From Actinomycetes bacterium (GTDB lineage: Bacteria; Actinomycetota; Actinomycetes; DATJPE01), in NCBI GenBank assembly GCA_035506535.1, contig DATJPE010000029.1, positions 1 through 64,000 on the forward strand: DNA of 64,000 bases, read 5' to 3'. Positions 19,105 through 27,642 of this stretch are shown in pieces; within the stretch, counting starts at the first letter, position 1; each line of letters begins with the position of its first letter. The position numbers were made by a program, and so were the translations under genes. The notes beneath the pieces were generated by a model. That model was not told where the DNA came from, ran no database searches, and worked only from the letters and a program-made list of their open reading frames with translations.

Positions 19105-20257
19105 CCTCGCCGAGACGGCGGCGGCGTTCGGGCGGCGCCTGCACGAGGCCGGTGTCCCGGTGACGCCCGAGCGCAGCGCGACCTTCGCTCGTGGCGTCCT
19201 CGTCGCCGCGCCGGCCGCCCTCGGTGCGCTCTACTGGGTCGGGCGCGTCACCCTGGTGTCCTCGCGCTCGGACCTGCCGGTGTACGACCGGGTGTTCGCG
19301 GAGGTGTTCGGCGCGGCGGCGGGCGAGGTCGACGAGCCGGGCGGGCCTGACCGAGGTCGGCCCCGCCCCCGCGCCGCCGTCGACGACGACGAGGCGGGTC
19401 CTTCGCTCGGCCGGGCGCGCGCCGACGTCCGGCTGGGAGGAGAGCAGCCGCAGTCCGCCGTCGACGACCAGCCGGCGGCTCTGCCGGCCGTCGACGACAC
19501 CGAGCGGCTGCACGACGTGCACTTCGCGCGCTGCACCCCTGAGGAGCTGCAGCTGCTCGCCGCGCTGGTCAGCCGGCTCCCCGTCGAGGTGCCGCTTCGC
19601 GAGACGCGGCGCTCTCGGCGCCATCCGCGCGGACGCCGCATCGACGTCCGCGCGAGTGTGCGGGCAGCGAGGTCGACGGCGGGGGACCCGGTCCGGCTGG
19701 TACGCCGCAAGCGACGCCAGCGCCCGCGTCGGCTCGTCCTCATCGCGGACGTGTCGGGGTCGATGCAGCCGTACGCGCGGGTGTACCTGCATCTGATGCG
19801 TGGGGCGGTCCGATCCCTCGACGCAGAGGCCTTCGTGTTCGCGACGCGGCTGACACGCCTGACTCGTCTCCTCAGCTACGGCAGAACTGACCAGTCCTAT
19901 GCCGCAGTTGCGGCAGGAGCCCCGGACTGGTCGGGCGGCACCAGGATCGGGGCGGCGCTGGCCGCGTTCCTCGACCAGCACGGCCGACGCGGGCTGGCCC
20001 GCGGCGCGGTGGTCGTCATCGTCTCCGACGGCTGGGAGCACGGGTCGCCAGAGGTGCTGCGCGAATCGATGGAACGCTTGTCCCGCCTCGCGAATCACGT
20101 CGTCTGGGTCAACCCGCGCGTGGCGGCCGCGGGCTTTCGCCCGCTCACCGGCGGGATGGCAGCCGTGCTGCCCTATGTTGACTCGCTGGTCAGCGGGCAC
20201 TCGGTGCGCGCCGTCGAGGAGGTCCTGCGCGCGATCCGTGACGGACGCCCGACGTGA
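19097..20257 (+). CDS. coxE: CoxE-type VWA domain protein
   Basis: 386 aa partner of the MoxR ATPase. The N-terminal 200 residues are a charged CoxE region. The C-terminal half is a von Willebrand A domain whose MIDAS motif DVSGS (218-222) coordinates metal, followed by TRLTRL and later VIVSDGWEHGSPE supplying the remaining ligands. MoxR-VWA pairs remodel or load metals into client enzymes. GTG start at 19097 overlaps coxD. A 77-bp gap separates it from coxS, so coxS-L-M may have its own promoter. Confidence 0.9.
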   Translation: MPDLAETAAAFGRRLHEAGVPVTPERSATFARGVLVAAPAALGALYWVGRVTLVSSRSDLPVYDRVFAEVFGAAAGEVDEPGGPDRGRPRPRAAVDDDEAGPSLGRARADVRLGGEQPQSAVDDQPAALPAVDDTERLHDVHFARCTPEELQLLAALVSRLPVEVPLRETRRSRRHPRGRRIDVRASVRAARSTAGDPVRLVRRKRRQRPRRLVLIADVSGSMQPYARVYLHLMRGAVRSLDAEAFVFATRLTRLTRLLSYGRTDQSYAAVAAGAPDWSGGTRIGAALAAFLDQHGRRGLARGAVVVIVSDGWEHGSPEVLRESMERLSRLANHVVWVNPRVAAAGFRPLTGGMAAVLPYVDSLVSGHSVRAVEEVLRAIRDGRPT

Positions 20258-20294
20258 TCCCTCGCGATGCGTGGCGGTGATGACTTTTCCGACA

Positions 20295-20300
20295 TAGAGT
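20295..20300 (+). promoter_or_regulatory. Possible -10 element upstream of coxS
   Basis: TAGAGT sits in the 77-bp gap after coxE, 34 nt before the coxS ATG, in the most AT-rich part of the gap (CTTTTCCGACATAGAGT). No good -35 is seen; tentative. Confidence 0.3.
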
Positions 20301-20334
20301 CCGGCCACAGCCTGCCAACCACGATGGAGTGGCC

Positions 20335-20811
20335 ATGGTCCGGATCAGCGTCAACGTCGACGGTGTCCGCCACGAGGACGACGTGGAGCCGCGGCTCCTG
20401 CTCGTGCACTGGCTTCGTGACTCGCTCGGCAAGGGCGGCACCCCGATCGGGTGCGACACCTCCAACTGCGGGACCTGCACGGTCCTCATCGACGGCCGCA
20501 GCGCGAAGTCGTGCAGTGTCCTCGCCGTCCAGGCAGACGGCACTCGGGTCACCACGATCCAGGGGCTGGCCAACGGGGAATGGCATCCGGTCCAGACGGC
20601 CTTCAGGGAGTGCCACGGGCTGCAATGCGGCTACTGCACCCCTGGCATGGTGCTCGCGGCGGTCGACCTGCTCTCGGAGAACCCGACCCCGACAGAGCAG
20701 GAGATCCGTGAGGGGCTCGAGGGCAACCTCTGTCGCTGTACCGGGTATCAGAACATCGTGAAGTCCGTCCAGGCCGCGGCTGCCGCGATGGCGGAGGGGG
20801 CGGAGCGATGA
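20335..20811 (+). CDS. coxS: Carbon monoxide dehydrogenase-type small subunit, 2Fe-2S
   Basis: 158-aa iron-sulfur subunit carrying electrons from the molybdenum site to FAD. Plant-type 2Fe-2S cysteines C40, C45, C48 and C60 lie in the N-terminal ferredoxin fold; the second cluster uses C98, C101, C133 and C135 (QCGYCTPGM and [10 protein letters not shown]), as in xanthine oxidase family members. ATG 20335 chosen, with GGAG 5 nt upstream; GTG 20329 is an alternative adding two residues. ATGA overlap with coxL. The order S-L-M is that of form II clusters, whereas form I is M-S-L. Confidence 0.93.
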   Translation: MVRISVNVDGVRHEDDVEPRLLLVHWLRDSLGKGGTPIGCDTSNCGTCTVLIDGRSAKSCSVLAVQADGTRVTTIQGLANGEWHPVQTAFRECHGLQCGYCTPGMVLAAVDLLSENPTPTEQEIREGLEGNLCRCTGYQNIVKSVQAAAAAMAEGAER

Positions 20812-23180
20812 CCGAGACCGTCGAGCGCGCGACCGCGATCGGCAGCCCCGTCCGTCGCAAGGAGGACGCGCACCTGCTGACCGGCGCGACGCAGTGGACC
20901 GACAACCTCACCGTCGGCGGTGAGCTGCACATGGAGATCCTTCGCAGCCCGGTCGCGCACGCGCGGGTCGCACGGCTGGACGTCTCGGCGGCGCTGCAGC
21001 GCCCTGGCGTGGTCGCGGCGTTCGGGGCGGCGGAGCTCGGGGACCTCAACGGCAAGATCCCCTGCGTGTGGCCGGTGACCGACGACATCGTGATGCCGGA
21101 CTTCCCAGCGCTCGCGACGGACGAGGTCCGCCACGTCGGCGACTGCGTCGCCGTCGTGCTGGCGACCAGCCGCTACGCGGCTGCGGACGCTCTGGACGCG
21201 ATCGACGTCGACTACGACGAGCTGCCGGCGGTCGTCGACATGGAGGCGGCGCTCGCGTCGGGGTCGCCGCTCGTGCACGGCGCCGCGGGCACGAACAAGT
21301 GCTACACCGCCACGCTCACCGGTGGCGACTACGCCGCCGCCAAGGCCAAGGCCGACGTCGTCGTGTCGCGCCGATTCGTCCAGCAACGGCTCATCCCGTC
21401 CCCGATGGAGCCCCGCGCGGTCATCGCCTCCCCGCTCGGTGCGACGGGCGAGATCACGCTGTGGTCGTCCACGCAGATCCCGCACATCGTGCGCGTGCTG
21501 CTGTCCCTCACGACCGGGATCCCGGAGAACAAGCTGCGCATCATCGCTCCCGACGTCGGGGGCGGCTTCGGCTCGAAGCTGCAGTACTACCGCGAGGAGC
21601 TGCTCGCGACCGTCATCGCGAACAAGCTCGGCCGTCCGGTGCGGTGGACGGAGAGCCGCAGCGAGAACACCGTGGCCACCCACCACGGCCGCGACCAGAT
21701 CCAGGACATCGAGATCTGCGCGAAGAGCGACGGCACCATCCTCGGTCTGAAGGTCGACCTCCTCGCGAACATGGGGGCCTACCTGCAGATCATCACCCCC
21801 GGCATCCCGCTGCTCGGCATGTTCATGTACAACGCGATCTACAAGATGGAGGCACTGGACTTCCGGTGCACCGGCGTGTTCACGACGACGACGCCGACCG
21901 ACGCCTACCGGGGTGCTGGGCGCCCGGAGGCGACGTACGCGATCGAGCGCATCGTCGACGAGCTCGCGGCCGAGCTCGGGCGGGAGCCCTTGGAGCTGCG
22001 CAAGCAGAACTGGATCAGGCACGAGGAGTTCCCCTTCACCACGATCGCGGGCCTGACCTATGACAGCGGCAACTACGAGGCGGCGACCGACCGCGCCGTC
22101 GAGCTGTTCGGATACGACGCGCTGCGCGCGGAGCAGGCCAAGCGCCGGGCCGACAACGACCCGGTACAGCTGGGGATCGGCATCTCGACCTATACCGAGA
22201 TGTGCGGCCTTGCGCCGTCGCGCGTCCTGGCGTCACTGAAGTACGTCGCCGGCGGCTGGGAGAGCTGCACGATCCGCGTGCTCCCGCTCGGCAAGGTCGA
22301 GCTCATCACGGGGACCTCACCCCACGGCCAGGGCCACGAGACGTCATGGAGCCAGATCGCCAGCGACTACCTCGGGATCCCGGTCGAGGACATCGAGGTG
22401 GTGCACGGCGACACCGGCCGGGCCCCGTACGGCATGGACACCTATGGCTCGCGCTCACTCGCCGTGGGGGGTCAGGCCATCAAGCGGGCGGCGGAGAAGG
22501 TCGTCGACAAGGCCCGGGTGATCGCTGCTCACCAGATGGAGGCCAACCCGGACGATCTCGAGTTCGTCGACGGCGCCTTCCGCGTCAAGGGCGACCCCGA
22601 GAAGTCGACGACGATCCAGGCCGTGGCTTTCGAGGCGTTCTCCGCGCACAACCTGCCCGACGGCATGGACCCGACGCTGTCCGGTGAGGCCACGGTCGAT
22701 CCGGCCGACTTCTCCTTCCCGCACGGGACCCATCTGTGCGCTGTCGAGGTCGACACCGAGACGGGCCTGGTCCGTATCCGCTCGTACGTCGCCGTCGACG
22801 ACATCGGCCGCACGATCAACCCGATGATCGTCGAGGGTCAGGTCCATGGGGGCATCGTCCAGGGCATCGGGCAGGCCCTCTTCGAGGGCGCGGTGTACGA
22901 CAGCAACGGGCAGCTCCTCACGGCCTCCCTCGCCGACTACCTGCTGCCCAGCGCGGCCGACCTGCCGAACCTGGTCACCGACCGCACGGAGACGCCGTCG
23001 ACCACGCACCCCTTGGGCACCAAGGGCGTCGGGGAGGCGGGGACCATCGCCTCGACCCCGGCGGTCATGAACGCGGTGGTGGACGCCCTGCGCCCGCTCG
23101 GCGTGACCGACGTCCTCATGCCCGCGTCACCGCAGAACGTGTGGAGAGCCATCCAGGCGGCCCAGGGAGGTGCGGCATGA
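20808..23180 (+). CDS. coxL: Form II CO dehydrogenase-like large subunit (molybdopterin hydroxylase)
   Basis: 790-aa catalytic subunit binding molybdopterin cytosine dinucleotide. The cofactor loop GGGFGSK is at 251-257 and the catalytic glutamate is E743 in GVGEAG. The active-site loop reads AYRGAGR (366-372), the form II signature; true form I CO dehydrogenases have AYXCSFR with the copper-binding cysteine. The enzyme therefore lacks the Cu ligand and its physiological substrate is uncertain: it may oxidise another small substrate, with weak or no CO activity. Full length, no frameshift. Next to coxM (ATGA overlap). Confidence 0.93.
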   Translation: MTETVERATAIGSPVRRKEDAHLLTGATQWTDNLTVGGELHMEILRSPVAHARVARLDVSAALQRPGVVAAFGAAELGDLNGKIPCVWPVTDDIVMPDFPALATDEVRHVGDCVAVVLATSRYAAADALDAIDVDYDELPAVVDMEAALASGSPLVHGAAGTNKCYTATLTGGDYAAAKAKADVVVSRRFVQQRLIPSPMEPRAVIASPLGATGEITLWSSTQIPHIVRVLLSLTTGIPENKLRIIAPDVGGGFGSKLQYYREELLATVIANKLGRPVRWTESRSENTVATHHGRDQIQDIEICAKSDGTILGLKVDLLANMGAYLQIITPGIPLLGMFMYNAIYKMEALDFRCTGVFTTTTPTDAYRGAGRPEATYAIERIVDELAAELGREPLELRKQNWIRHEEFPFTTIAGLTYDSGNYEAATDRAVELFGYDALRAEQAKRRADNDPVQLGIGISTYTEMCGLAPSRVLASLKYVAGGWESCTIRVLPLGKVELITGTSPHGQGHETSWSQIASDYLGIPVEDIEVVHGDTGRAPYGMDTYGSRSLAVGGQAIKRAAEKVVDKARVIAAHQMEANPDDLEFVDGAFRVKGDPEKSTTIQAVAFEAFSAHNLPDGMDPTLSGEATVDPADFSFPHGTHLCAVEVDTETGLVRIRSYVAVDDIGRTINPMIVEGQVHGGIVQGIGQALFEGAVYDSNGQLLTASLADYLLPSAADLPNLVTDRTETPSTTHPLGTKGVGEAGTIASTPAVMNAVVDALRPLGVTDVLMPASPQNVWRAIQAAQGGAA

Positions 23181-24034
23181 TCCCGGCCTCGTTCGACTAC
23201 GTCCGCGCGTCGACCGTCGCGGAGGCGGTCTCGGCGCTCGCCTCCGGTGGGGAGGACGCGAAGGTCCTCGGCGGCGGCCAGTCGTTGATGCCCCTCCTTC
23301 GGACCCGCCTCGCCGCGCCCAGCGTGCTCGTGGACTGCAGCCGGGTCGCCGAGATGCAGGGGGTGCGCGACGACGGTGACGCCCTCGTCGTCGGCGCGGG
23401 GACGACGCACCACGCCGTGCTCCACGACCCCCTGGTCCGCGAGCACGCCCCGCTGGTCGCGGCCGCGACGGCCACCGTCGCCGACCCGGCCATCCGGCAC
23501 CGCGGGACCTTCGGGGGCTCCCTCGCCCATGCCGACCCGGCCGGGGACCTGCCGGCCGTCGCGGTGGCGCTCGACTTCGCGTTCCTCGCCCAGGGCCCGT
23601 CCGGCCAGCGCACGATCGCCGCCAAGGACTTCTTCGTCGACTACTTCACGACGTCCTTGGCCGCCGACGAGGTCCTGGTGTCGGTGCGGGTGCCCAAGCT
23701 CGGCGCTGGGTGGGGGTACGACTACCAGAAGTTCCACCGCACCGCCCAGGCGTGGGCGATCGTCGGCGTCGCCGCGGCGGTCCGTCGCTCGAACGGGTCG
23801 ATCGCCGAGGCCCGCCTGGGGCTGACCAACATGGGGGCGACCCCGATCCGTGCGGCATCGGTCGAGGCGGCGTTGGCCGGCGTGGCGGCGACCACGGACG
23901 GGGTGCGGGCGGCGGCGGCGCACGCGGCGGACGGCACGCACCCGACGAGCGACCTGCACGCCGACGCGGCGTACCGGGAGCACCTCGCCCGGGTACTGAC
24001 CCGCCGCGCCGTCCTCGCCGCCGCTGGCGCCTGA
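23177..24034 (+). CDS. coxM: CO dehydrogenase-type FAD-binding medium subunit
   Basis: 285-aa flavoprotein passing electrons from the iron-sulfur subunit to the acceptor. FAD-binding motifs: LGGGQSLMP (31-39) and TFGGSLAHADPAGD (111-124), with the DP-x-GD pattern of the PCMH-type fold. The C-terminal CO_deh_flav_C domain follows (GLTNMGATPIRA). ATG start overlaps coxL stop and GGGAGG lies 6 nt upstream. Last gene of the operon; it ends in the 137-bp duplicated hairpin region that separates it from the convergent ligase gene. Confidence 0.93.
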   Translation: MIPASFDYVRASTVAEAVSALASGGEDAKVLGGGQSLMPLLRTRLAAPSVLVDCSRVAEMQGVRDDGDALVVGAGTTHHAVLHDPLVREHAPLVAAATATVADPAIRHRGTFGGSLAHADPAGDLPAVAVALDFAFLAQGPSGQRTIAAKDFFVDYFTTSLAADEVLVSVRVPKLGAGWGYDYQKFHRTAQAWAIVGVAAAVRRSNGSIAEARLGLTNMGATPIRAASVEAALAGVAATTDGVRAAAAHAADGTHPTSDLHADAAYREHLARVLTRRAVLAAAGA

Positions 24035-24160
24035 GGCCCATCGACGCCGAGAACGGGCACAGGCTTCCTGCGGTTTCTGCATCCGCCGCGGCTTCGCCGC
24101 GAGCTCCCTACGAAACCTCCGGAACCCTGCGCCCGTTCTCGACTGAGGGCCGCGCCGCCG
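24024..24160. repeat. 137-bp hairpin-bearing tandem unit, copy 1
   Basis: First of two tandem copies. Outer arms 24048-24077 and 24112-24141 pair at 26 of 30 positions, and an inner perfect CGCGG/CCGCG stem closes the tip. The unit begins inside the last codons of coxM, so the coxM stop codon is part of it. Confidence 0.8.
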
Positions 24161-24297
24161 CTGGCTCCTGAGGCCCATCGGGGCCGAGAACGGGCACAGG
24201 CTTCCTGCGGTTGCTGCATCCGCCGCGGCTGTCGCTGCGAGCTCCCTAGGAAACCTCCGGAACCGTGTGCCCGTTCGAGGCGGCGGGCCGAGCAGGT
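24161..24297. repeat. 137-bp hairpin-bearing tandem unit, copy 2
   Basis: Second copy, offset by 137 bp; arms 24185-24214 and 24250-24279. Its right end diverges from copy 1 after GCCCGTTC. It ends just before the stop codon of the minus-strand ligase gene, so the pair fills the convergent gap, consistent with a bidirectional terminator. Confidence 0.75.
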
Positions 24298-24301
24298 GGG
24301 G

Positions 24302-25336
24302 CTACGGTTCGCGGGTGACGTCGGCGGGGTCCTTGTCGGGGCGCAGGCCGCGCCAGCTCGGGTGGCGCAGGCGTCCGGCCGAGGTCCACTCGCCGTAGGA
24401 GACCTCACCGACCAACAGGGGCTCGACCCACACGGCGTCGCGCGCGTCCTCGCGGGGCAGCGCGGTGGCGAAGGGTGGGGTGGGCCGCCGCAACGGCTCG
24501 AGCGCCTCGCCCAGGGCGGCGAGGGCGGCGTCGCTGAAGCCGGTGCCGACGTGCCCGACGTAGTCCAGGCCGGCGTCGCCCCGCACGCCCAGCAGGAGCG
24601 AGCCGATCCGGCCGGCCCGCCCGCCCTGCCCCGGTCGCCATCCGCCCACCACGACCTCCTGCATGCGCACGTGCTTGACCTTCAACCACGAGGTTGAGCG
24701 CCGTCCGGGCAGGTAGTGGGAGTCCCGCCGCTTGGCCACCACGCCCTCGAGCCCGGCCGCCTTGCTGGCCTCCAGCGCGGCGCTCCCTGCTCCCGCGAAG
24801 GCGGGTGGGACGTCCCAGGACCCGGTGGGCACCAGACGTTCCAGGGCGGTCCTGCGGGCGTCGTAGGACTCGTCGAGCAGGGAACGCCCGTCGAGCCAGA
24901 GCAGGTCGAAGGCGAGGAAGGTCACGGGGACGGTCGCGGACAGCCGGCGGACGGCTCCGGGGTCGACCACGTGCATGCGCTGCTGGAGCAGGCCGAAGTC
25001 CGGCCGGCCGGCGGCCCCGGCGGCGACGAGCTCGCCGTCGACGATCGCCCCCCGACCGCGCAGGCTGTCGGCCACCGCCTGGACCTCCGGGTAGGTGGGA
25101 GTGATATCCCGGTCGTTTCGGCTGAGGGCCCTCGCGCGGCCGTCACGGACGTACACGACCGCGCGCACGCCGTCCCACTTCATCTCGAATGCCCAGGCGG
25201 CCTCGGCCGCGCCCTTGGGCAGCTCGCCCGCCGTCGCCAGCATCGGCCGGATGAGCGAGGGCATCTCGGGGCTCACCGCTCGATCATCGCCGCTGCTCGC
25301 ACGCGCGTCGGCCGGGTCCTCCGCAGACACGCTCAC
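24302..25336 (-). CDS. ATP-dependent DNA ligase (LigD ligase-domain type)
   Basis: 344-aa stand-alone ligase. Motif I EMKWDGVRA has the adenylated lysine at K53. Further motifs: VDGELVA, FLAFDLLWLDG, EGVVAKRRDSHYLPGRRSTSWLKVK, then an OB-fold domain with LLLGVRGDAGLDYVGHVGTGFS and WVEPLLVGEVSYGEWTSAGRLRHPSWRGLR. This is the ligase module of LigD, here without polymerase or nuclease domains, so it may act in end joining or repair. No Ku gene is in the window. GTG 25336 is used; another in-frame GTG at 25276 (VSPEMPSLIRPM) may be the true start. Confidence 0.88.
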   Translation of the reverse strand: MSVSAEDPADARASSGDDRAVSPEMPSLIRPMLATAGELPKGAAEAAWAFEMKWDGVRAVVYVRDGRARALSRNDRDITPTYPEVQAVADSLRGRGAIVDGELVAAGAAGRPDFGLLQQRMHVVDPGAVRRLSATVPVTFLAFDLLWLDGRSLLDESYDARRTALERLVPTGSWDVPPAFAGAGSAALEASKAAGLEGVVAKRRDSHYLPGRRSTSWLKVKHVRMQEVVVGGWRPGQGGRAGRIGSLLLGVRGDAGLDYVGHVGTGFSDAALAALGEALEPLRRPTPPFATALPREDARDAVWVEPLLVGEVSYGEWTSAGRLRHPSWRGLRPDKDPADVTREP

Positions 25337-25493
25337 CCGATCGGGGCATCGCCTGCTCCCGGCTCGGCTGTCGAGATCACCTCCAGGCCCCCGCTCGCCG
25401 CCGCGGCGAGCTCCTCGACGAGCGCGGCGTCCATCTCCCCGGCCGGATGGGCGTGGCGTCGCGGGGACCGGGTCGGGGCCGGGAGGGGTGCTC

Positions 25494-26810
25494 GTGCGCT
25501 CGAACCGCCTGGCCCGGCCGCTCGGCGCGGCCGCGGCGGTCGTCGGGCTGCTCGTCGTCGGGTACGGCTGGCGCGTCCAGGCGACGTACGCCCTGCACGG
25601 GCCTGGCGGGCTCGCGACGACGGGGGGCAGCCTCGCGGCGCTCGCCGGCGCCTACCTGTGCCTGCTCTGCCTGCTCATCGTGGCCCGGGTGCCGGCGCTC
25701 GAGCGCCGGGTCGGCCAGGAGGTCCTCGTCGCCTGGCACCGTCGGCTCGCGCCGTGGGCCCTCGTCCTCATCGGCCTGCACGTCGTGCTGGTGAGCGTCG
25801 GGTACGCCCGCGCGGCCCGGGTCGACCTCGCGCACGAGGTCTGGAGCCTGGTCACCGGCTACCCGTGGATGCTCCCCGCGGCCGCGGCATTCGTCGCGAT
25901 GGTGAGCCTCGGGGTGGTGTCCTGGCGCCCGCTGCGGCGGCTGATGAGCTACGAGACCTGGTGGGTCAGCCACCTGTACTTCTACCTCGCGGTCGGCCTC
26001 GCCTTCGGCCACCAGGTCACCAACGGCACCGTCTTCCCCGGCCACGACCTGGCCCGCTGGGCGTGGACCGGGCTCTACCTGGTGGTCGCAGCCGCGCTCG
26101 TCGGCTACCGCGTCGTCCTTCCGGTCCTTCGCTCGACCCGGCACCGGCTGCGGGTCGCCGCCGTCGTCCGGGAGTCGCCCCAGGTGGTGAGCGTGTACGT
26201 CTCCGGTCGGGACCTGCACGCGCTGCGCGCGCGTGGCGGGCAGTACTTCGGCTGGCGCTTCCTGACCCGAGAGTGGTGGTGGCAGGCGCACCCGTACTCG
26301 CTGTCCGCGGCGCCGGACGGCCGTACCCTGCGCATCACGGTCAAGGGGCTCGGGGACCACAGCCACGACCTCGCCCGGCTCCGCGTCGGGACACGGGTGC
26401 TGGCCGAAGGCCCGTACGGCGTGTTCACCGCCGACACCCGCAGCAGTGACAGCGTGGTCGCGATCGCCGGAGGGGCCGGGATCGCGCCGATACGTTCGCT
26501 GCTCGACGAGCTGCCCCCCGGCGTCAGCGTGACCCTGCTCTTCCGCGTGCCGCGCGTCGACTCGGCGCCCTTGCGCGCCGAGCTCGAGGCGCTGGTGACG
26601 GCGCGCGGGTGGCGCCTCTGGTACCTCGAGGGGGACCGCAGCCAGCACCCGCTGGACGCCGCCGAGCTCCAACGGCTGGCGCCGGAGATCCGCCGGGCCG
26701 ACGTGTACGTCTGCGGGCCGGAGTCCTTCTCCACGGCCGTCTTCGACGCCGCCCGCCGGCTCGGGGTGCCCGAGCAGCGGCTCCACCACGAGTCGTTCGC
26801 GATGGTCTGA
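25494..26810 (+). CDS. Membrane ferric reductase-like flavocytochrome (FRD/ferredoxin reductase family)
   Basis: 438 aa. The N-terminal half has about six membrane helices with histidines suited to heme binding (WHRRLAPWALVLIGLH, HLYFYLAVGLAFGH), as in ferric reductase/NOX domains. The C-terminal half is a FAD/NAD(P)-binding reductase: HPYSLSAAPD for FAD, GGAGIAPIRSLLDEL for NAD(P), and YVCGPESFSTAVFDAA near the end. It would move electrons from NAD(P)H across the membrane. Start at GTG 25494 because GGGAGG lies 7 nt upstream; GTG 25488 is too close. The next two genes encode an FMN-carrying protein and the enzyme that attaches FMN, so the three probably form an electron-export chain. Confidence 0.85.
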   Translation: MRSNRLARPLGAAAAVVGLLVVGYGWRVQATYALHGPGGLATTGGSLAALAGAYLCLLCLLIVARVPALERRVGQEVLVAWHRRLAPWALVLIGLHVVLVSVGYARAARVDLAHEVWSLVTGYPWMLPAAAAFVAMVSLGVVSWRPLRRLMSYETWWVSHLYFYLAVGLAFGHQVTNGTVFPGHDLARWAWTGLYLVVAAALVGYRVVLPVLRSTRHRLRVAAVVRESPQVVSVYVSGRDLHALRARGGQYFGWRFLTREWWWQAHPYSLSAAPDGRTLRITVKGLGDHSHDLARLRVGTRVLAEGPYGVFTADTRSSDSVVAIAGGAGIAPIRSLLDELPPGVSVTLLFRVPRVDSAPLRAELEALVTARGWRLWYLEGDRSQHPLDAAELQRLAPEIRRADVYVCGPESFSTAVFDAARRLGVPEQRLHHESFAMV

Positions 26811-26846
26811 GGTGGTCGTCGTGACGAGGTCGTCGGTGAGCGCATC

Positions 26847-27608
26847 ATGAGGCGGGCCCTGCTCGTCTCCGCCGGCACCGTGGCGGGCGTCGCCGCCGTG
26901 CTGTCGTACTCCCCTGCGTCCCCGACCCTGGTGGACACTTCCTCGGCCGGGCCGCTGCATGTGGGAACGGTCGGGGACGGACCGCCGGCCGTCCTGCCCG
27001 CCGGGCCCTCGCCCTCGCCGTCACCCGTCACGACGCACGCCGCCAAGGCCAACGCGAAGGCGACGAAGCCCACGGCGTCCGCCCACCGAAGCGCGCGGGC
27101 CAAGCCCGCGCGATCCTCCCCGCGAACGTCAGCTGCGCCGAGCCCGGTGAGCGGGGGCCCGCTCACCTCCAAGCCCGCCTCGAAGCCGTCGTCGACGCCC
27201 ACGGCATCGACGTCATCGCCGAAGGCCTCCCCCAAGCACTCACCGAAGCCATCGCCCAAGCCGACGCCGAAGCCGACGCCGAAGCCGACGCCGAAGCCGA
27301 AGCCGAAGCCCACCCCGACGCCGTCTCCGACGCCGACGACCAAGACCTTCACCGTGTCGGTGCAGATGCACTACGGAACGATCACCGTCACCCTGACCAC
27401 GGTGTCCGGGCAGTTCTTCGACGTGCACGGCACGGCCAACGCGTCCAGCCAGCACTCGCGGGAGATCGACGCCCAGGCGCTGCCCGTGCTGCGCGAGGAG
27501 GCCCTGGCGGCGAAGTCGGCCAACATCGCCAACGTGTCGGGGGCGACGTTCACCTGCAACGCCTACAAGCAGGCGCTGTCGGCCGCGATGTCGCAGGCCG
27601 GCCTCTGA
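26847..27608 (+). CDS. Surface-exposed FMN-binding domain protein with proline-rich linker
   Basis: 253 aa. A short N-terminal hydrophobic segment (about 4-20) acts as signal or anchor. A low-complexity region of about 120 residues rich in Pro, Lys, Ser and Thr, including PKPTPKPT repeats encoded at 27238-27325, resembles a cell-wall-spanning linker. The last 85 residues are an FMN-binding domain ending in VSGATFTCNAYKQAL; the threonine of SGAT (about 234) is the expected phosphoester attachment site for FMN. Function as an extracytoplasmic electron relay is inferred from its position between the membrane reductase and ApbE. Confidence 0.85.
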   Translation: MRRALLVSAGTVAGVAAVLSYSPASPTLVDTSSAGPLHVGTVGDGPPAVLPAGPSPSPSPVTTHAAKANAKATKPTASAHRSARAKPARSSPRTSAAPSPVSGGPLTSKPASKPSSTPTASTSSPKASPKHSPKPSPKPTPKPTPKPTPKPKPKPTPTPSPTPTTKTFTVSVQMHYGTITVTLTTVSGQFFDVHGTANASSQHSREIDAQALPVLREEALAAKSANIANVSGATFTCNAYKQALSAAMSQAGL

Positions 27609-27642
27609 TCCCCGCCTCGCGCGGCTCTGTGATCATGCGGTC

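Noticed and set aside
20808-23180. CoxL as a bona fide form I CO dehydrogenase
   Set aside because: The active-site loop is AYRGAGR, not the copper-binding AYXCSFR, and gene order is S-L-M.
27238-27325. Array-like repeats of CCGAAGCCGACG, possible CRISPR or minisatellite
   Set aside because: They are in frame and encode the Pro-Lys-Thr linker of the FMN-binding protein; no spacers.
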